In this document: piece after piece, positions 33,258-44,263 of the stretch
Layout of the letters: the number at the start of each line of letters is the position of its first letter
How positions within the stretch are numbered: position 1 is the stretch's first letter
DNA from: Aspidapion aeneum
Lineage: Eukaryota > Arthropoda > Insecta > Coleoptera > Brentidae
Length of the DNA: 64,000 nucleotides
Assembly (NCBI GenBank): GCA_963576565.1
Contig: OY755045.1
Coordinates: 36,042,667 to 36,106,666 of the forward strand
Reading direction: 5' to 3'
The notes under the pieces: generated by a model
Told to the model about the DNA's origin: nothing
Databases searched by the model: none
Seen by the model: the letters and a program-made list of their open reading frames with translations, nothing else
Made by a program: the position numbers and the translations under genes

Positions 33258-33690
33258 TGTTACGGGTTCACAACGACAAATTAAAACTCGCAATTGTTGA
33301 AAACGATACGTCAATTTATTCCCATAAATTAGGTACAAAAACACGCACTTAAACTTACTAATAACTTGCTAATAATTCACTACTTTAATACGCCTATTAA
33401 CTTCGCGTTAACATCTAGCGATCACAACCATTGGTTATCTCTGACTGCCCGATGCACGACGTCCGGCTCTATATATCAGGGTCTGCCTACAATTCGAGAA
33501 TTTTCCATCTTTGTTCGATTCCGAATCATTCCGCCCTTTTCTGAAGCCGGACCGTTCACATACCAGTTCGTCACAGATAACGCAACTAAAACCTAGATTA
33601 AGAATACAACCATGAAATACGTCAACCTAATACTACACTAAACCTAAATAAATTCTAACTATAAAATTTAAATAACTTAAATTTGTAACA
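33258..33690 (-). repeat. 3' LTR of the Gypsy element
   Basis: 433 bp, TGTTAC...GTAACA. By eye it differs from the 5' LTR at about seven positions (near 1.6 percent), so insertion is recent. A TATA-like run (ctctatatat) is at about 33469-33476, read on the minus strand. Immediately upstream on that strand is a perfect three-module heat-shock element, TTCgaGAAttTTC, at 33493-33505. Confidence 0.95.
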
Positions 33691-33706
33691 CTATCCTCCT
33701 CTTCAG
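33691..33706 (-). other. Polypurine tract of the Gypsy element
   Basis: On the minus strand the sequence before the 3' LTR is ctgaagaggaggatag, a purine-rich run abutting TGTTAC. This is where plus-strand DNA synthesis of LTR elements is primed. Confidence 0.85.
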
Positions 33707-34927
33707 GTTTGATCGTCTCGATCAACATTTCCCAGGTAAGGTTTTAGTCTGTCTAGATGAACAACTTTCATCTTGGACTTCGGGCTTTTCTGGATTCGGT
33801 AGACTACATCATTAATTCTCTTAACAACTTTATAAGGCCCTTCCCATGGTGGTGTCAACTTAGGTGATCTTCCTTTCTTGCGTTGAGGATTGTATAGCCA
33901 GACTTGATCATTCTCTTTGAACCCTGAAGAGTTTGCTTTCAGGTCATACCTCGCTTTCATGCGGTCACTGGCTATTTCTATTCGCTCTCTAACCACTTCA
34001 TGGATATCGTGCAGCTTTTGCCTTAAACGTTCGACATAGTCATTAACCTCTAAGTGTTCTTCTTCAGGTGAACCAAACATGATATCACATGGTAAACGCA
34101 GTTCTCTACCAAACAGGATACTAGATGGAGTAGCTCCTGTCGTATTGTGAATGGCGGTTTTATAGGCCATCAAAAACAATGGAATATATTGCCCAATCTG
34201 TTTGGTGCTCATCAACAACTTGGCAAAGATGTTCTTCTATTGTTTTATTAAATCTTTCAACCATGCCATCTGACTGCGGATGTAAAGCAGTAGTCCGTGT
34301 TTTATGTATTCCTAAAAGGTCACAGAGATTTTGGAAGAGCTTTGATTCAAAGTTTCTTCCTTGATCTGAATGTAGTTCCAAAGGAATGCCAAGTCTGCTG
34401 AAAACATCATTTACCAGAACTTCTGCAACTGTAGCGGCCTCTTGGTTAGGCAAAGCAAAAACTTCTGGCCATTTGCTAAAGTAATCCATGACAACAAGGA
34501 TGTATTTGTTGCCCCTTTTAGTTTCTGGAAATGGTCCGGCCACATCAATAGCAATGCGTTCGAATGGCAGACCTACGTTATATTGTTTCATTTGACCTCT
34601 GGACCTTGTTTTGGGACCTTGGCTGGCTGCACAAGTCGAACATCGGCGGCACCAGTTTTTCACATCTTGAAAGTAATTGACCCAATAAAATCGTTTTCGA
34701 ATTTTGTCCATGGTTTTATTTATGCCTAGGTGCGCGCCTGATTTTCCACCATGGCATTCGGCCATTATATTGTCTACTATGCTCCTAGGAACCACTACTT
34801 GATTAATCACAGTAAGGCCATCGGCACTTTCCCAGGCACGTTTAAGATGTTTTCTTCTACTATCAGTGAATCCCATTGTGCCCACAGTGATTTGAATATC
34901 ACCCCTTGGTTTGCGATATCTTGCCAT
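33703..34927 (-). pseudogene. Gypsy integrase (zinc-binding, DDE core, C-terminal domain), frameshifted
   Basis: Integrates element cDNA into the genome. The upper frame (34927-34160) has the HHCC finger (ECHGGKSGAHLG, then WCRRCSTC), and core motifs IAIDVAGPFP (first Asp), LHSDQGRNFES (second Asp) and GMVERFNKTIEEHL (Glu). Near 34190, at aatatattccattg, the frame shifts. The lower frame (34218-33703) carries on with FLMAYKTAIHNTTGATP and the C-terminal GPYKVVKRINDVVYRI, ending at 33703. The upper ORF is joined to RNase H through another shift near 34855. Confidence 0.92.
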
Positions 34928-35754
34928 GATGGTCGTGGCTTGTTCTCTTCTTTCAATCGCAAGATAGGTCCTACATCTTTGTCGTCAAGTTGTGTGGTTC
35001 TAATTGAAGCCGACATCCATTCTTCATCTGGTTCTAATTTTATCTGACGCACGTAGTTAATTCCCTCTTTCTGGTCAATTTTCCTGCAATCCTCAGGGCA
35101 AGGTCTTCTGGACAATGCATCCGCATTATTATGCACCCTTCCCGCTCGGTGTTTAATTTGATAATGGTATTGTTGTAGCTTTTCTATCCATCTCGCGACT
35201 TGCCCCTCAGGTTGTTTCATTTTCATGAGCCACTGTAACGCAGCATGATCCGTTCTAATCAGAAACTCTTGTCCATAGAGATATTTGTGAAAGTGATCTA
35301 CGGATTTAATGATGGCTAGGAGCTCCTTTCTGGTAACACAATAATTTCTCTCTGGTTTGGATAGCTTTTTGCTGAAAAATTCGATGACCCGTTCTTCTCC
35401 ATCTTGTACTTAGGAGAGTACTGCTCCTATGCCATCGTTGCTCGCATCAGTATCCAATATGAATTTACCTTTTGGAATAGGGTATGCGAGAATCGGACTA
35501 GAACATAATGCTGCCTTCAGTCTTCTAAATGCTTGGTCACATTCAGTATTCCATCTGTAAGAAGCTTTATCTTCTGTAAGTCTATGTAATGGAGACGCTA
35601 TTTTGGCGAATCCTTCTACAAATCGTCTGTAGTATGTACACAGACCCAAAAAGCTTCTCAATTCATGTTTGTCACGAGGTTGAGGCCATTCTTTTACTGC
35701 TTGTAACTTTTTTTCGTCGGTATGGATGCCTTCTCGGGAAACGACGTAACCCAA
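34807..35754 (-). pseudogene. Gypsy RT connection and RNase H region, with an internal stop
   Basis: Frame from 35754: ELRSFLGLCTYYRRFVEGFA (RT thumb) to ILDTDASNDGIGAVLS, the RNase H first catalytic Asp region, then TAA at 35410. The same frame resumes directly (EFFSKKLSKPERNYCV, ELLAIIKSVDHFHKYL, RTDHAALQWL) and reaches HRAGRVHNNADALSRRP, the RNase H end. After this the protein leads towards integrase but shifts frame near 34855 within aaaacatcttaaacg. Confidence 0.92.
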
Positions 35755-35758
35755 GAAC

Positions 35759-36589
35759 TCAACTTTTTCTTGGAATAGAAAACACTTTTTTTGAGTTTAG
35801 TTTAAGATTTGCGTTCCTGATTCTTGAAAATACTTCTCGTAAATTGTCTAGATGATCTTCAAATGATTTTCCCATTACTATGACATCATCCAAACAGACT
35901 AAGCAGGTTTTCCAAGTAAGGCCTCGTAGAACGACTTCCATTAGTATTTCAAATGTAGCTGGGGCATTGCACAGGCCAAATGGTATCACATTAAACTGTC
36001 CACTTCCAGCAGAGAATGCAGTCTTCTCTTTATCTCTTTCAAAGATTCCTACTTGCCAATACCCACTTTTCAGGTCAAGAGTAGAAAACCAATATGATCC
36101 TGCCAACGTTGTTAATGTGTCGTCTATTCTTGGCAGTGGGTAACTATCTTTCTTGGTTACATCGTTAAGTTTCCTGTAGTCGACACAAAATCTAGTACTT
36201 CCATCCTTTTTAGTGACCAACACCACAGGAGATGACCAAGGACTTGATGACTCTTCAATAACACCGTCGCTGAGCATTTTATTAATGAGATTGTGAACTT
36301 CTTCTTGCTTGGCCTTTGGTAGTCTTCTTGGGGGCTGTCTTATCGGTTGGCCATCGCCAGTGTTGATAGCATGTTGAATGAGGTTTGTGCGTCCCGAACT
36401 ACTCCTAGTTTCGAAGATATTACTTTGTTCTTCTATAAACTCTCTCGCTTTACTAAATTCTTCTGGAGTGAGATGTTGCCAAGTTGACTCAAATTGCTGA
36501 AGTACCTTCATTGGTAACTTGCTTGTATCCTCGGAAGTTGGCTCTTCACATCTTGTTACTCTCTGTACTGGTTCAAATAATGCTACCAC
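35759..36589 (-). pseudogene. Gypsy reverse transcriptase, palm and fingers
   Basis: Copies element RNA into DNA. Visible blocks: GVIEESSSPWSSPVVLVTKK, RFCVDYRKLNDVT, WFSTLDLKSGYWQV (catalytic Asp of motif A), FGLCNAPATFE, and LVCLDDVIVMG (the YxDD motif, here CLDD). The frame breaks near 35785 in a run of A (NLKLNSKK), after which EFLGYVVSREGI continues in the next frame. Upstream the frame connects to the protease frame by another shift near 36650. Confidence 0.94.
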
Positions 36590-36635
36590 CTCCCCCTTAT
36601 TAATTTTGACACTATTTGGGAAAATATTGGCGACT

Positions 36636-37535
36636 CTAATCGGGATGTCTATCGGTTTTAACTAGTGATTTTGCAACGAGGTAGGTGTTGGGGGTGTTTT
36701 GTTGGCTTATGAGTCCGACGCAGCTTGATGTTTTACTTTCTAGCCTCCCAAAAATTATGGTCTCACTGTTACCGACTAGTCTTGTTGTGCATACTGCCAC
36801 CACCTTTATTGGTTCTTTATTGATGTGACTATTTGACAAAATGAACTCTTCGTTCCCAAATCTTAGTGTATTAAGTTTATTATCAAACGCAAATCCATGT
36901 TTACTTATCAGGTCCATTACCAAAATAAATTCGTCTTCTATGTCTGCAACTAATACCGAGTGGCGAATCTTCAACCTCCCCAGCTGTAGGTCTATGTCTG
37001 TCTGCCCCAACACGTCGGCGGATTCTCCAGTCACAGTCTTAAGTGTTATTTTCTTTTCTGTTGGTCGAATTTTATATCTCCTTGCAATTTTGAACTTAAG
37101 CAATGATATGGCAGCACCAGCGTCTACTGTTATATTAACTTTTCTTTCATTAATAAGTCCGTCGATGTTAAGACTGTCAGCAGTATGTTTTAAGCTCTTG
37201 ATAGAGTAAATTTTGGGGGCTAAATTCCCATTAGCCAACACCCGCCCCTCTGCGTTGACTAGTTTTAGTTTTTCCTGATCTGTTCTTCGGTACTCTCTCC
37301 CACTAGATGGTGAGCGAGACCTCATTTGGACACGACAATCGCATTGAATATGCCCTGTACGTCCGCATCTGAAACACTTTACATTTGGAGGGGATCGTCT
37401 GCTTTCTTTCAAAGAGTCAATCTTCTCTATCAGTGATTGAAACATTTGGTTTAGCGTTTTTAAGTTGACCTCATGTCCATTGCTCATTTCTTCTCCCTCC
37501 TGAATTGAAACAGCTCTTACTTTTGGCCTGGACAT
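36636..37535 (-). pseudogene. Gypsy nucleocapsid zinc knuckle and aspartic protease
   Basis: ATG at 37535. One CCHC-type knuckle (CFRCGRTGHIQCDC) lies near residues 54-67, followed by an Arg/Ser-rich linker. The retropepsin active site is at about residue 137 with VDAGAAISLL; the usual D-T/S-G is D-A-G here. The flap/second half includes DVLGQTDIDLQLG and HSVLVADI. This frame is the same as gag, separated from it only by TGA at 37542. It ends at 36636 after a shift; the adjacent frame leads on to RT. Confidence 0.88.
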
Positions 37536-37541
37536 ATTATT

Positions 37542-38456
37542 TCATGATTCGATTTCAAGGGCTCGAATCAACACTTCACTGCTATTATGGAAGCGTTCTT
37601 GACGAAGTAACTTTGCTAAGTCCGAGTCTCGTAATCCGTTAATAAAGCGATCTACCGTGAAGGGATCTCTGTAATTTTCTGGCATTTCTGGGTAAGCTAA
37701 ATACATCAGCCTCCTAATATCTGCTTCATACTCTTGCAATGATTCTCCTGGTCTTTGCTGACGAATATTTAATTCTGACCAATGTAAATTTTGCAAGTGT
37801 TCGTCTCCATACCTTCTTTCTAACGCTGCCACTAAAGCGTTATAATTCTGTTTTTGTTCGACTGAAATGGACCGTAAAAGTCCCAGAGCAGGTTCTCGTA
37901 GAGCTACTAACAATGCTCTAGCTTTTTCCTCATCATCCCAACCATTTGCAGCAGCGGCAGCTTCAAACTGTTGTTTGTAAGTAGACCAGGAAGACGTACC
38001 ATCGAAATTTGGAGGCTTAATGTTTTGGTTGGAATTCACAACACATCCCTGAGCTTTCATTTTGTTGTGTTCTTTTTGGAGCTGTATAAGCTGTTTTGAC
38101 ACGTCCTGGAATTTTTCTTCCATGGTTTGAAAAACTTCTTCCAGAACATTCTGTACCTTTTCTTCAACATTATGTACCTTTTCTTCTACATTCTGCAATT
38201 TATTTTGTACCTTTTGTTTCACACTATGCATTCTTTGAGCTATTTCTTCCTTAAGATCTTCGGTTGCAGTCTTAAACTCTTCTCTCAGCTGTTGGGAGTT
38301 GCTCTTTATTTGGTCAAAGTTTTCCTGCATGTCGTTCTGGTTTTGTTCCATGGTCTGTCTTATATCGTTCTGGTTTTGAGCCATTTGAGCTGCAAGAGCC
38401 TGCATCATTTTAGTTAGATCTTCCATCTTTGCTGATCCTTGTCTAGTAAGCATCAA
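37542..38456 (-). CDS. Gypsy gag (capsid-like)
   Basis: First ATG at 38453. Residues ~10-150 are a long coiled coil with heptad-like repeats (VEEKVHNVEEKVQN). Then comes a retrotransposon gag/capsid domain: PPNFDGTSSWSTYKQQFE, DDEEKARALLVALREPAL, ALERRYGDEH, PGESLQEYEADIRRL, and FINGLRDSDLAKLL. It packages element RNA. The frame closes with TGA at 37542; the zinc knuckle follows in the same frame eight bases further on. TGA is therefore either a point mutation or a readthrough site. Confidence 0.9.
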   Translation of the reverse strand: MMLTRQGSAKMEDLTKMMQALAAQMAQNQNDIRQTMEQNQNDMQENFDQIKSNSQQLREEFKTATEDLKEEIAQRMHSVKQKVQNKLQNVEEKVHNVEEKVQNVLEEVFQTMEEKFQDVSKQLIQLQKEHNKMKAQGCVVNSNQNIKPPNFDGTSSWSTYKQQFEAAAAANGWDDEEKARALLVALREPALGLLRSISVEQKQNYNALVAALERRYGDEHLQNLHWSELNIRQQRPGESLQEYEADIRRLMYLAYPEMPENYRDPFTVDRFINGLRDSDLAKLLRQERFHNSSEVLIRALEIES

Positions 38457-39327
38457 CTTCCTGATAAATCACTTAAAACGTTTATTTTAGGGCTATAAAG
38501 CGAATGTCGAAGTCAGTTTTTCAATATCTCTTCCAATTCTTAAATAGAACATAATGGAATGTTCTGGAATATACTGGTAAATGCTACTCTTTCTGCTACT
38601 AGGCAAATGTAGAAGTCACTTTTTGATTATGTCTTTTGGTTCTCGAATAGACCGTCGTAGAATGTTATAGAAGATTCTAGCAATAATTTCTAATTCTTAC
38701 TTTTAAAATAACTAAGCTACTGTCGAAGTCGGTATTTGTATATCTCTTCTAGTTTTTGAATAGAACGTCGTAGAATGTTATGGAATCTTCTAGAAATTCT
38801 TTCTAATTCTTACTTTTGAAATAACTAAACTAATGTCGAAATCGGTATATGTATATCTCTTCTAGTTTTTGAATAGAACGTCGTAGAATGTTATGGAATC
38901 TTCTAGAAATTCTTTTTAGTTCTTACTTTTGAAATTACTAAGCTAATGTCGAAGTCTCTTTTTGGATATTTCTTCTGGTTTTCGAATAGAGCGTCGTAGA
39001 AAGTGATGGAATATTCTAGAAATTCTTTCTAATTCTTATTTTTTAACTAACTAAGCTAATATTGAAGTCGATTCTTAAATATCTCTTTTGGTTTTTGAAT
39101 AAATCAATATCGAACTTCTTCGAATATTCTGGAAAAATCACTTACTGTTTTTCTGTCCAATTGTCCTAGCCGGTGGTACTATGTAAGGGTAGTCTTTGCA
39201 CTATTCAGTTCTGAATATTCTGGCAAAATCACTTACTGTTCTTCTTTTCAATTGTCCTAGCCGGTGGTACTATGTAAGGATAGTCTTTGCACTATTTATT
39301 TCTTTTAATCTCACTTCTGACACCAAT
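38457..39327 (-). promoter_or_regulatory. Gypsy 5' leader: ~113 bp tandem repeats each with a heat-shock element
   Basis: The leader consists mainly of about five diverged ~113 bp units (ctaatgtcgaagtc near 38830, 38943, 39056) followed by two ~92 bp units (gccggtggtactatgtaagg). The motif GAAnnTTCnnGAA is found at 38557-38569, 38783-38795, 38896-38908, 39010-39022 and 39122-39134. One-mismatch versions (third module GCA) are at 38670-38682 and 39213-39225. Inverted nGAAn triplets at fixed spacing are the known binding site of heat shock factor trimers. Function here is inference. Confidence 0.75.
39312..39325 (-). other. Primer binding site of the Gypsy element
   Basis: On the minus strand, two bases after the 5' LTR, reads TGGTGTCAGAAGTG. 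The complement CACTTCTGACACCA ends in CCA and resembles the 3' end of a tRNA, most likely tRNA-Leu (from memory; not checked). Confidence 0.75.
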
Positions 39328-39760
39328 TGTTACGGGTTCACAACGACAAATTAAAACTCGTAATTGTTGAAAACGATACGTCAATTTATTCCCATAAATT
39401 ATGTACAAAAACACGCACTTAAACTTACTAATAACTTGCTAATAATTCACTACTTTAATACGCCTATTAACTTCGCGTTAACATCTAGCGATCACTACCA
39501 TTGGTTATCTCTGACTGCCCGATGCACGACGTCCGGCCCTATATATAAGGGTCTGCCTACAATTCGAGAATTTTCCATCTTTGTTCGATTCCGAATCATT
39601 CAGCCCTTTTCTGGAGCCGGACCGTTCACATACCAGTTCGTCACAGATAACGCAACTAAAACCTAGATTAAGAATACAACCATGAAATACGTCAACCTAA
39701 TACTACACTAAACCTAAATAAATTCTAACTATAAAATTTAAATAACTTAAATTTGTAACA
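39328..39760 (-). repeat. 5' LTR of the Gypsy element
   Basis: 433 bp partner of 33258-33690. TATA-like box (cctatatataag) at about 39538-39548, transcribed leftwards. Perfect heat-shock element TTCgaGAAttTTC at 39563-39575, about 15-25 bp upstream of the TATA box, a position typical for activator sites in insect heat-shock promoters. Confidence 0.93.
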
Positions 39761-39764
39761 ATAT

Positions 39765-40442
39765 GAAGCTAATTTTTTCTCTATATATTAGTTTGTGTTC
39801 TCTTGCAAACAAAAAAGTATTAAGAGTTTTTCTTTGAAACTAATTTATCGAAAGTTATAAGGCAAAGCCGCCATCTTGGATTTATGACGTCAGACAGGTC
39901 TCTCACTCAAATTGTGTAAGCTATTACCAATCAATTTGAGGCAGTTTTAAAAAATGTTCTATAAATATCTCACGGGACACGTTTTTTGACTTTAAGCCTC
40001 TCAACTATCATTAAACTGTCTACAACTTTTGTAGGAAACATTTTTGTACTTAATTTTACAACAAAAAAAAACCTTTTATTTATTTTTAATACCCACAATT
40101 TTTTTTGTTTTTCTTGAAATTTGGTGATATCTTACTCTTTTTATATCAGCAAAATATTTATTTTTATATTTTATTTTAATTTTAAACGTAAATAACCTGA
40201 AAATTAAAGTTTGGAAACCATTTATTATGAAAACAAAAGTGATAGTTTTTTTCGTTAAATGTATATTTTTAGAAGTTAGTATATTGTAGTAATTGTTTGG
40301 CTATTTTTTTAAATGCTTAAATTTGGTCTCCTGGCAAATATTGTTTTTTTTAACCGTCTAAAAATAGCCGTTTCAACAAAAAAGATCACTAATTAGAAAA
40401 AAACTCTTACGTTAAGGTTGCAAAAAAAAATATGTAGACCTG
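39765..40442. other. AT-rich sequence; no gene recognised
   Basis: 39780-39920 repeats wording found at 30950-31090 and 31300-31420 (ctcttgcaaacaa, cgaaagttataag, gccgccatcttggattt), so it is a diverged copy of that repeat into which the Gypsy element inserted. The rest is low-complexity AT. Confidence 0.45.
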
Positions 40443-42792
40443 TAGGTAGGGGAGGATGGGGTGAGTTGGCACAGGGGGAGAATGTGGACAGTCGTTTTTC
40501 TCGGAGATGCAAAGGGGTTTTCGGTAACTCTCGCAATAGTTCAATTCTCCATTGGCGAGTTTCGGACTGTATGAATGTATGACGAAGAGCGTAAAGATAA
40601 TAGAATTTGATATATTTTCGTTTTTCGAAATTGGACTGGTCTAATGTAATATTATAATCAATATTTAACTGATTACACCTGTAAAGAGTAAACTGGTACA
40701 GCTTCATAATTTATCGAAAGATTTCTATTTTCACACAGTGTGCCTGAAAGAAGTATAGGTTACATAAAAATGGTTCGAAAAACGAACTAATTGCATATTT
40801 TGAATATGGACTCTTTCCAGACTTCAGAGCCATATTCATATAAATCCTAGCTGATCCTCTTTTCGAAATTTTATCAATATTTTGCTTTTTTTCTAGTTAG
40901 TCTAGGTGCTGGCTCCTGTCACGTGTGACTTAATATGTGCGCTCAGTTTGACTACGGGTTTTTGTTAAGCATCCGTAGCAGTATCAAAAAAGTTTGGTCA
41001 CGTGGTCAAACGAACTCATGGTCGTTTGGCCGCCATACTAAAAGATTTTTTGTTTAAGCGTATCTCCCTACTCAGTGATCCTATTTTAATTTTTTAAAGC
41101 TTGTTTTACTCCTTTTTGAAAGGCAAACCATTTTTTTATAACACATTTTTTGATAAATTACGTAGTTTTTGAGATATACCAGGATTATTAGTATTTCCGC
41201 TCGCAAACAAGTCAAAATAATACCCATGCTCATTTTATTGTAGCTACAATATTATTGACATTTGTTTTTTTTTGTTACATAGAAGGCTTTAAACCTTTCA
41301 CAGAAGAGGATATTGACTATATGTTTTTAAAGTTCGTTGGCCCTAAAGACTGCCTCAAAGGGGGTAGTTTCTGAAACTGTTCACAATAATATAGAAAAAG
41401 TGAATTTGCAGCGAAACGATGCATCCTAGCGAAAAACATTAAAATAATTTTTATAGTACTTTTAATTTCGCTTCTTGTGATGTATCACTTAGCATCCTAG
41501 CTTTGATATTTAGCTGTACAAGCCAGCTAAAATATACAATTTTGTAAAAATTCCATGTTTCCGCTCCAAAATCGATTTTTTTCTTAAAAATTGTAAAAGA
41601 TATTACAATAGTCAGAAGATGCGGAATTAAAAGTACTATAAAAAATTATTCTTAACTTTTTTCGCTAGGATGCATCGTTTTGCTGCAAATTCACTTTTTG
41701 TGTAATCTTGTGAACAGTTTTAGAAACCACCCTTTTTAAGGCAGTCTTTAGGGGTACCATCCATTGAACTTTAAAAACATAAACTCAATACCTTCTTCTG
41801 TGAAAGGTTTAAAGCTTTCTATGTAACAAAAAAAACAAATGTCAATAATATTGTAGCTACAATAAAATTAGCACCGGTATTATTTTAATTCTTTTGCGAG
41901 CGGAAATACTAATAATCTTGGTATATCTCAAAAACTACTTGATTTATTAAAAAATGTGTTATTACAAAATTTATTTGCCTTGAAAAAAGGAGTAGAACAA
42001 GCCTTAAAAAATTAAAATCGTATTACTGAGTAGGGAGATACGCTTAAACAAAAAAATCTATCAATTTGGCGGCCATTTTCAAAGATGGAGTTCGACTACG
42101 TCACGAAACTTTTTTTATACACCTTTTTTTAACAATGTCCCGCAGTCAAACTGAGTGCACATATTAGGTCGCACGTGACAGGAGCCAGCGCCTAGACTAA
42201 CTAGAAAAATGGCAAAAAATTGATACAATTCCGAGAAGAGGATCAGTCAGGATTTATACAAATACCGCTCTGAAGTTAGGAAAGAGTCCATATTCAAAAT
42301 GTGCAATTAGTTTTTGGAACCATTTTTCTGTGTTCACAAAAACTTTTAGTAAAAATGTTTACTGTTTAGGTAATTGAACTATCTTTGCAATTTTATGAGA
42401 ATTTTACGGAGATTAAAAAATAGTGCGCCGTCGCGTCGATAGTAAAGTTGTTTTTTTCAAGTTTTTCGGTTTTAGTAATTACTTATTTCTTTGATTTTCC
42501 AGAAATAGATTTTTAAGCGAATATTATCACTTTGATAAGTGTTTATTCTAGTGTCCAGGTAGTGTCCAATATCTCCACAGTGCCAGGGAGACTTTGGACA
42601 CTTGCATCATGAAACAAACACGTATTTTGTCTGTATATGGGACAACATAAAAAACACCTACGTCGATTTATTTAGAGGTAATATATGACCCTTACTTTAT
42701 CAAAGCATTAATTAATGACAACTATTATGATTGACGAAATATTGACGGAAAACTAAAAATTGTCAAGTGTCTCCCCTACCTCCCCTACCTAT
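40443..42792. mobile_element. TIR element with GGTAGGGGAGG ends, hosting the second foldback
   Basis: Left end taGGTAGGGGAGG at about 40443, right end CCTCCCCTACCta at about 42780-42792, bounded by TA on each side. This fits a Tc1/mariner-like MITE. Its own length without the foldback is about 750 bp. The inner left contains the phrase ggggtgagttggcac; the inner right contains gtgtctcccc. No ORF recognised. Confidence 0.6.
40734..42332. mobile_element. Foldback element, copy 2 (1.6 kb)
   Basis: Same family and orientation as 18780-20356, with matching termini CACAGTGTGCCTGAA on the left. The right terminus is shortened: it goes from ccattttt directly to CTGTG. TTCA flanks both sides (40730-40733 and 42333-42336), a 4 bp TSD as in copy 1. 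The central spacer (about 41480-41580) is longer than in copy 1. It lies inside the TIR element 40443-42792. Confidence 0.78.
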
Positions 42793-44263
42793 AACTTTCG
42801 TATTTAACTTATTTCGGTAGGTGCTGAGAATTGTGAAAAATCAGAATCCAAACTTAAAAGTTCAACCCATTTTACCCTAATAAGTCGTATGGAGTCTAAT
42901 TTATTTTTTCGGTTGGCTGCGGTATATTTGCTTTCATTTTTAATATTAATATTTTAAAAATTATTTTATTATAATTATAATTTTTTTTTACCTGCCTTTA
43001 TCATAGTTTTATCTAAGCTAAGTAAATCCCTGTAAGGTTTTATCGGTACATTAATTCAATTACTTTATCGGCAAATTTTCAATTAATTTCTTGGATAATT
43101 CAGATGTTTTTTAAGACCTTATCAATCAAGTTTAGTTTGCATTTGTTAAAGTTATTTATAGCAGTTCAGACCACTGTTAAAATTTAAAAAAAATGTGTTT
43201 GAAATATCTGCGAGGTGTATAGTTTTTGACGAAATTAAAGTTCATATTGGTAAGTATGTTATAATAATAATAATAAAGTGCCTTTATTATTTTGGAGGTG
43301 ACGATATTGGTATAACTAGGCTCTTCCATATAACCATATATATTTGGTACCTTTTAATAATATAATGTTGCATATATATTTTATACAAGGGGTTCTTTAA
43401 TAAGTTCAAAGATTTAAGGAATATGCTTTGTAGTTTAGTCATTATAGAGACATAAAAAAGATTCGAAAGCTTAAGAACTTGGTGGTCCTTAGCATTCCAA
43501 AAAGTGTTCTTGAGTTTTCTTGACAAACTTTTCTCAAATGCTTAGTTTTTCAGAAAACTGAATAAAAGCAGCTAAAAAACATGTTTTTTCATTATCTTAA
43601 AAATAACCCTAGTTGAAGTGACACATTTTAAAAGGTATGTACCTAATAGGCCAGTCTATAAAAGTATTCGCCATCGCAAATGCGCATGTATCTATGATTT
43701 TTTGTTGCTAGTATAGTTGAGGGTAGTTCACACCCAAGGTCGCAACCCTGAAATCCGTGTGCTACTGATCAATTTTGTTAGTTTTTTTAAAAGACTACCT
43801 TAAGAATTTTTTTTTGGGTATTTACGTTGAATACTTTTGTAAAGCCCCCCCAAGTTCTCTACAATCTGAGTGCAACTCTAGCTTCTGCGTTTTGATAAAG
43901 ATTTTATAACACCTGTCTTAGCCAATTACTAATTAATTGATATTTTGATCAAACTTCATAATCAGAAGTAATTTTTTTTCTTATAACTACGAGACCTTAT
44001 TCATCGCTTTATTTTTTTTATTAGTAAGCCTGTAGGTAATTATATGAATTACCAATTAGGTGAGACCTAGATATACAGGTGCAATACGAGAAGATATAAG
44101 GGATAATCTAAAAACACATTTTGCCATCATACGCCCCCTAGGGGCCATAAATATAATTTTGTTTGACAACTGAAGAATCAGTACTGAATGGTCGATATGC
44201 GTGTCAAGTTTCATTACTCTGGCTTAAACCGTTAACAATTTTTAAAAAAATTAATTTGTGGGG
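42793..44263. other. No recognised feature
   Basis: AT-rich sequence with a TAA microsatellite at 43262-43277. The minus-strand ORF at 43287-43526 has no recognisable domain and AT-rich codons; not supported as a gene. Confidence 0.45.

Larger units (their letters stand above)
33258..39760 (-). mobile_element. Gypsy-like LTR retrotransposon, complete but mutated
   Basis: A 6.5 kb element on the minus strand: 5' LTR (39328-39760), primer site, repeat-rich leader, gag, zinc knuckle/protease, RT, RNase H, integrase, polypurine tract, 3' LTR (33258-33690). ATAT flanks both sides (33254-33257 and 39761-39764), a 4 bp TSD. The domain order PR-RT-RH-IN places it in Ty3/Gypsy. The pol frame ends just before the polypurine tract, so there is no env. 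Stops and frameshifts exist in gag and pol. A solo LTR of the family is at 6578-6992. Confidence 0.95.

Noticed and set aside
33258..39760. Endogenous retrovirus with an envelope gene
   Set aside because: The integrase frame ends 12 bases before the 3' LTR on the plus-strand scale, leaving no room for env.
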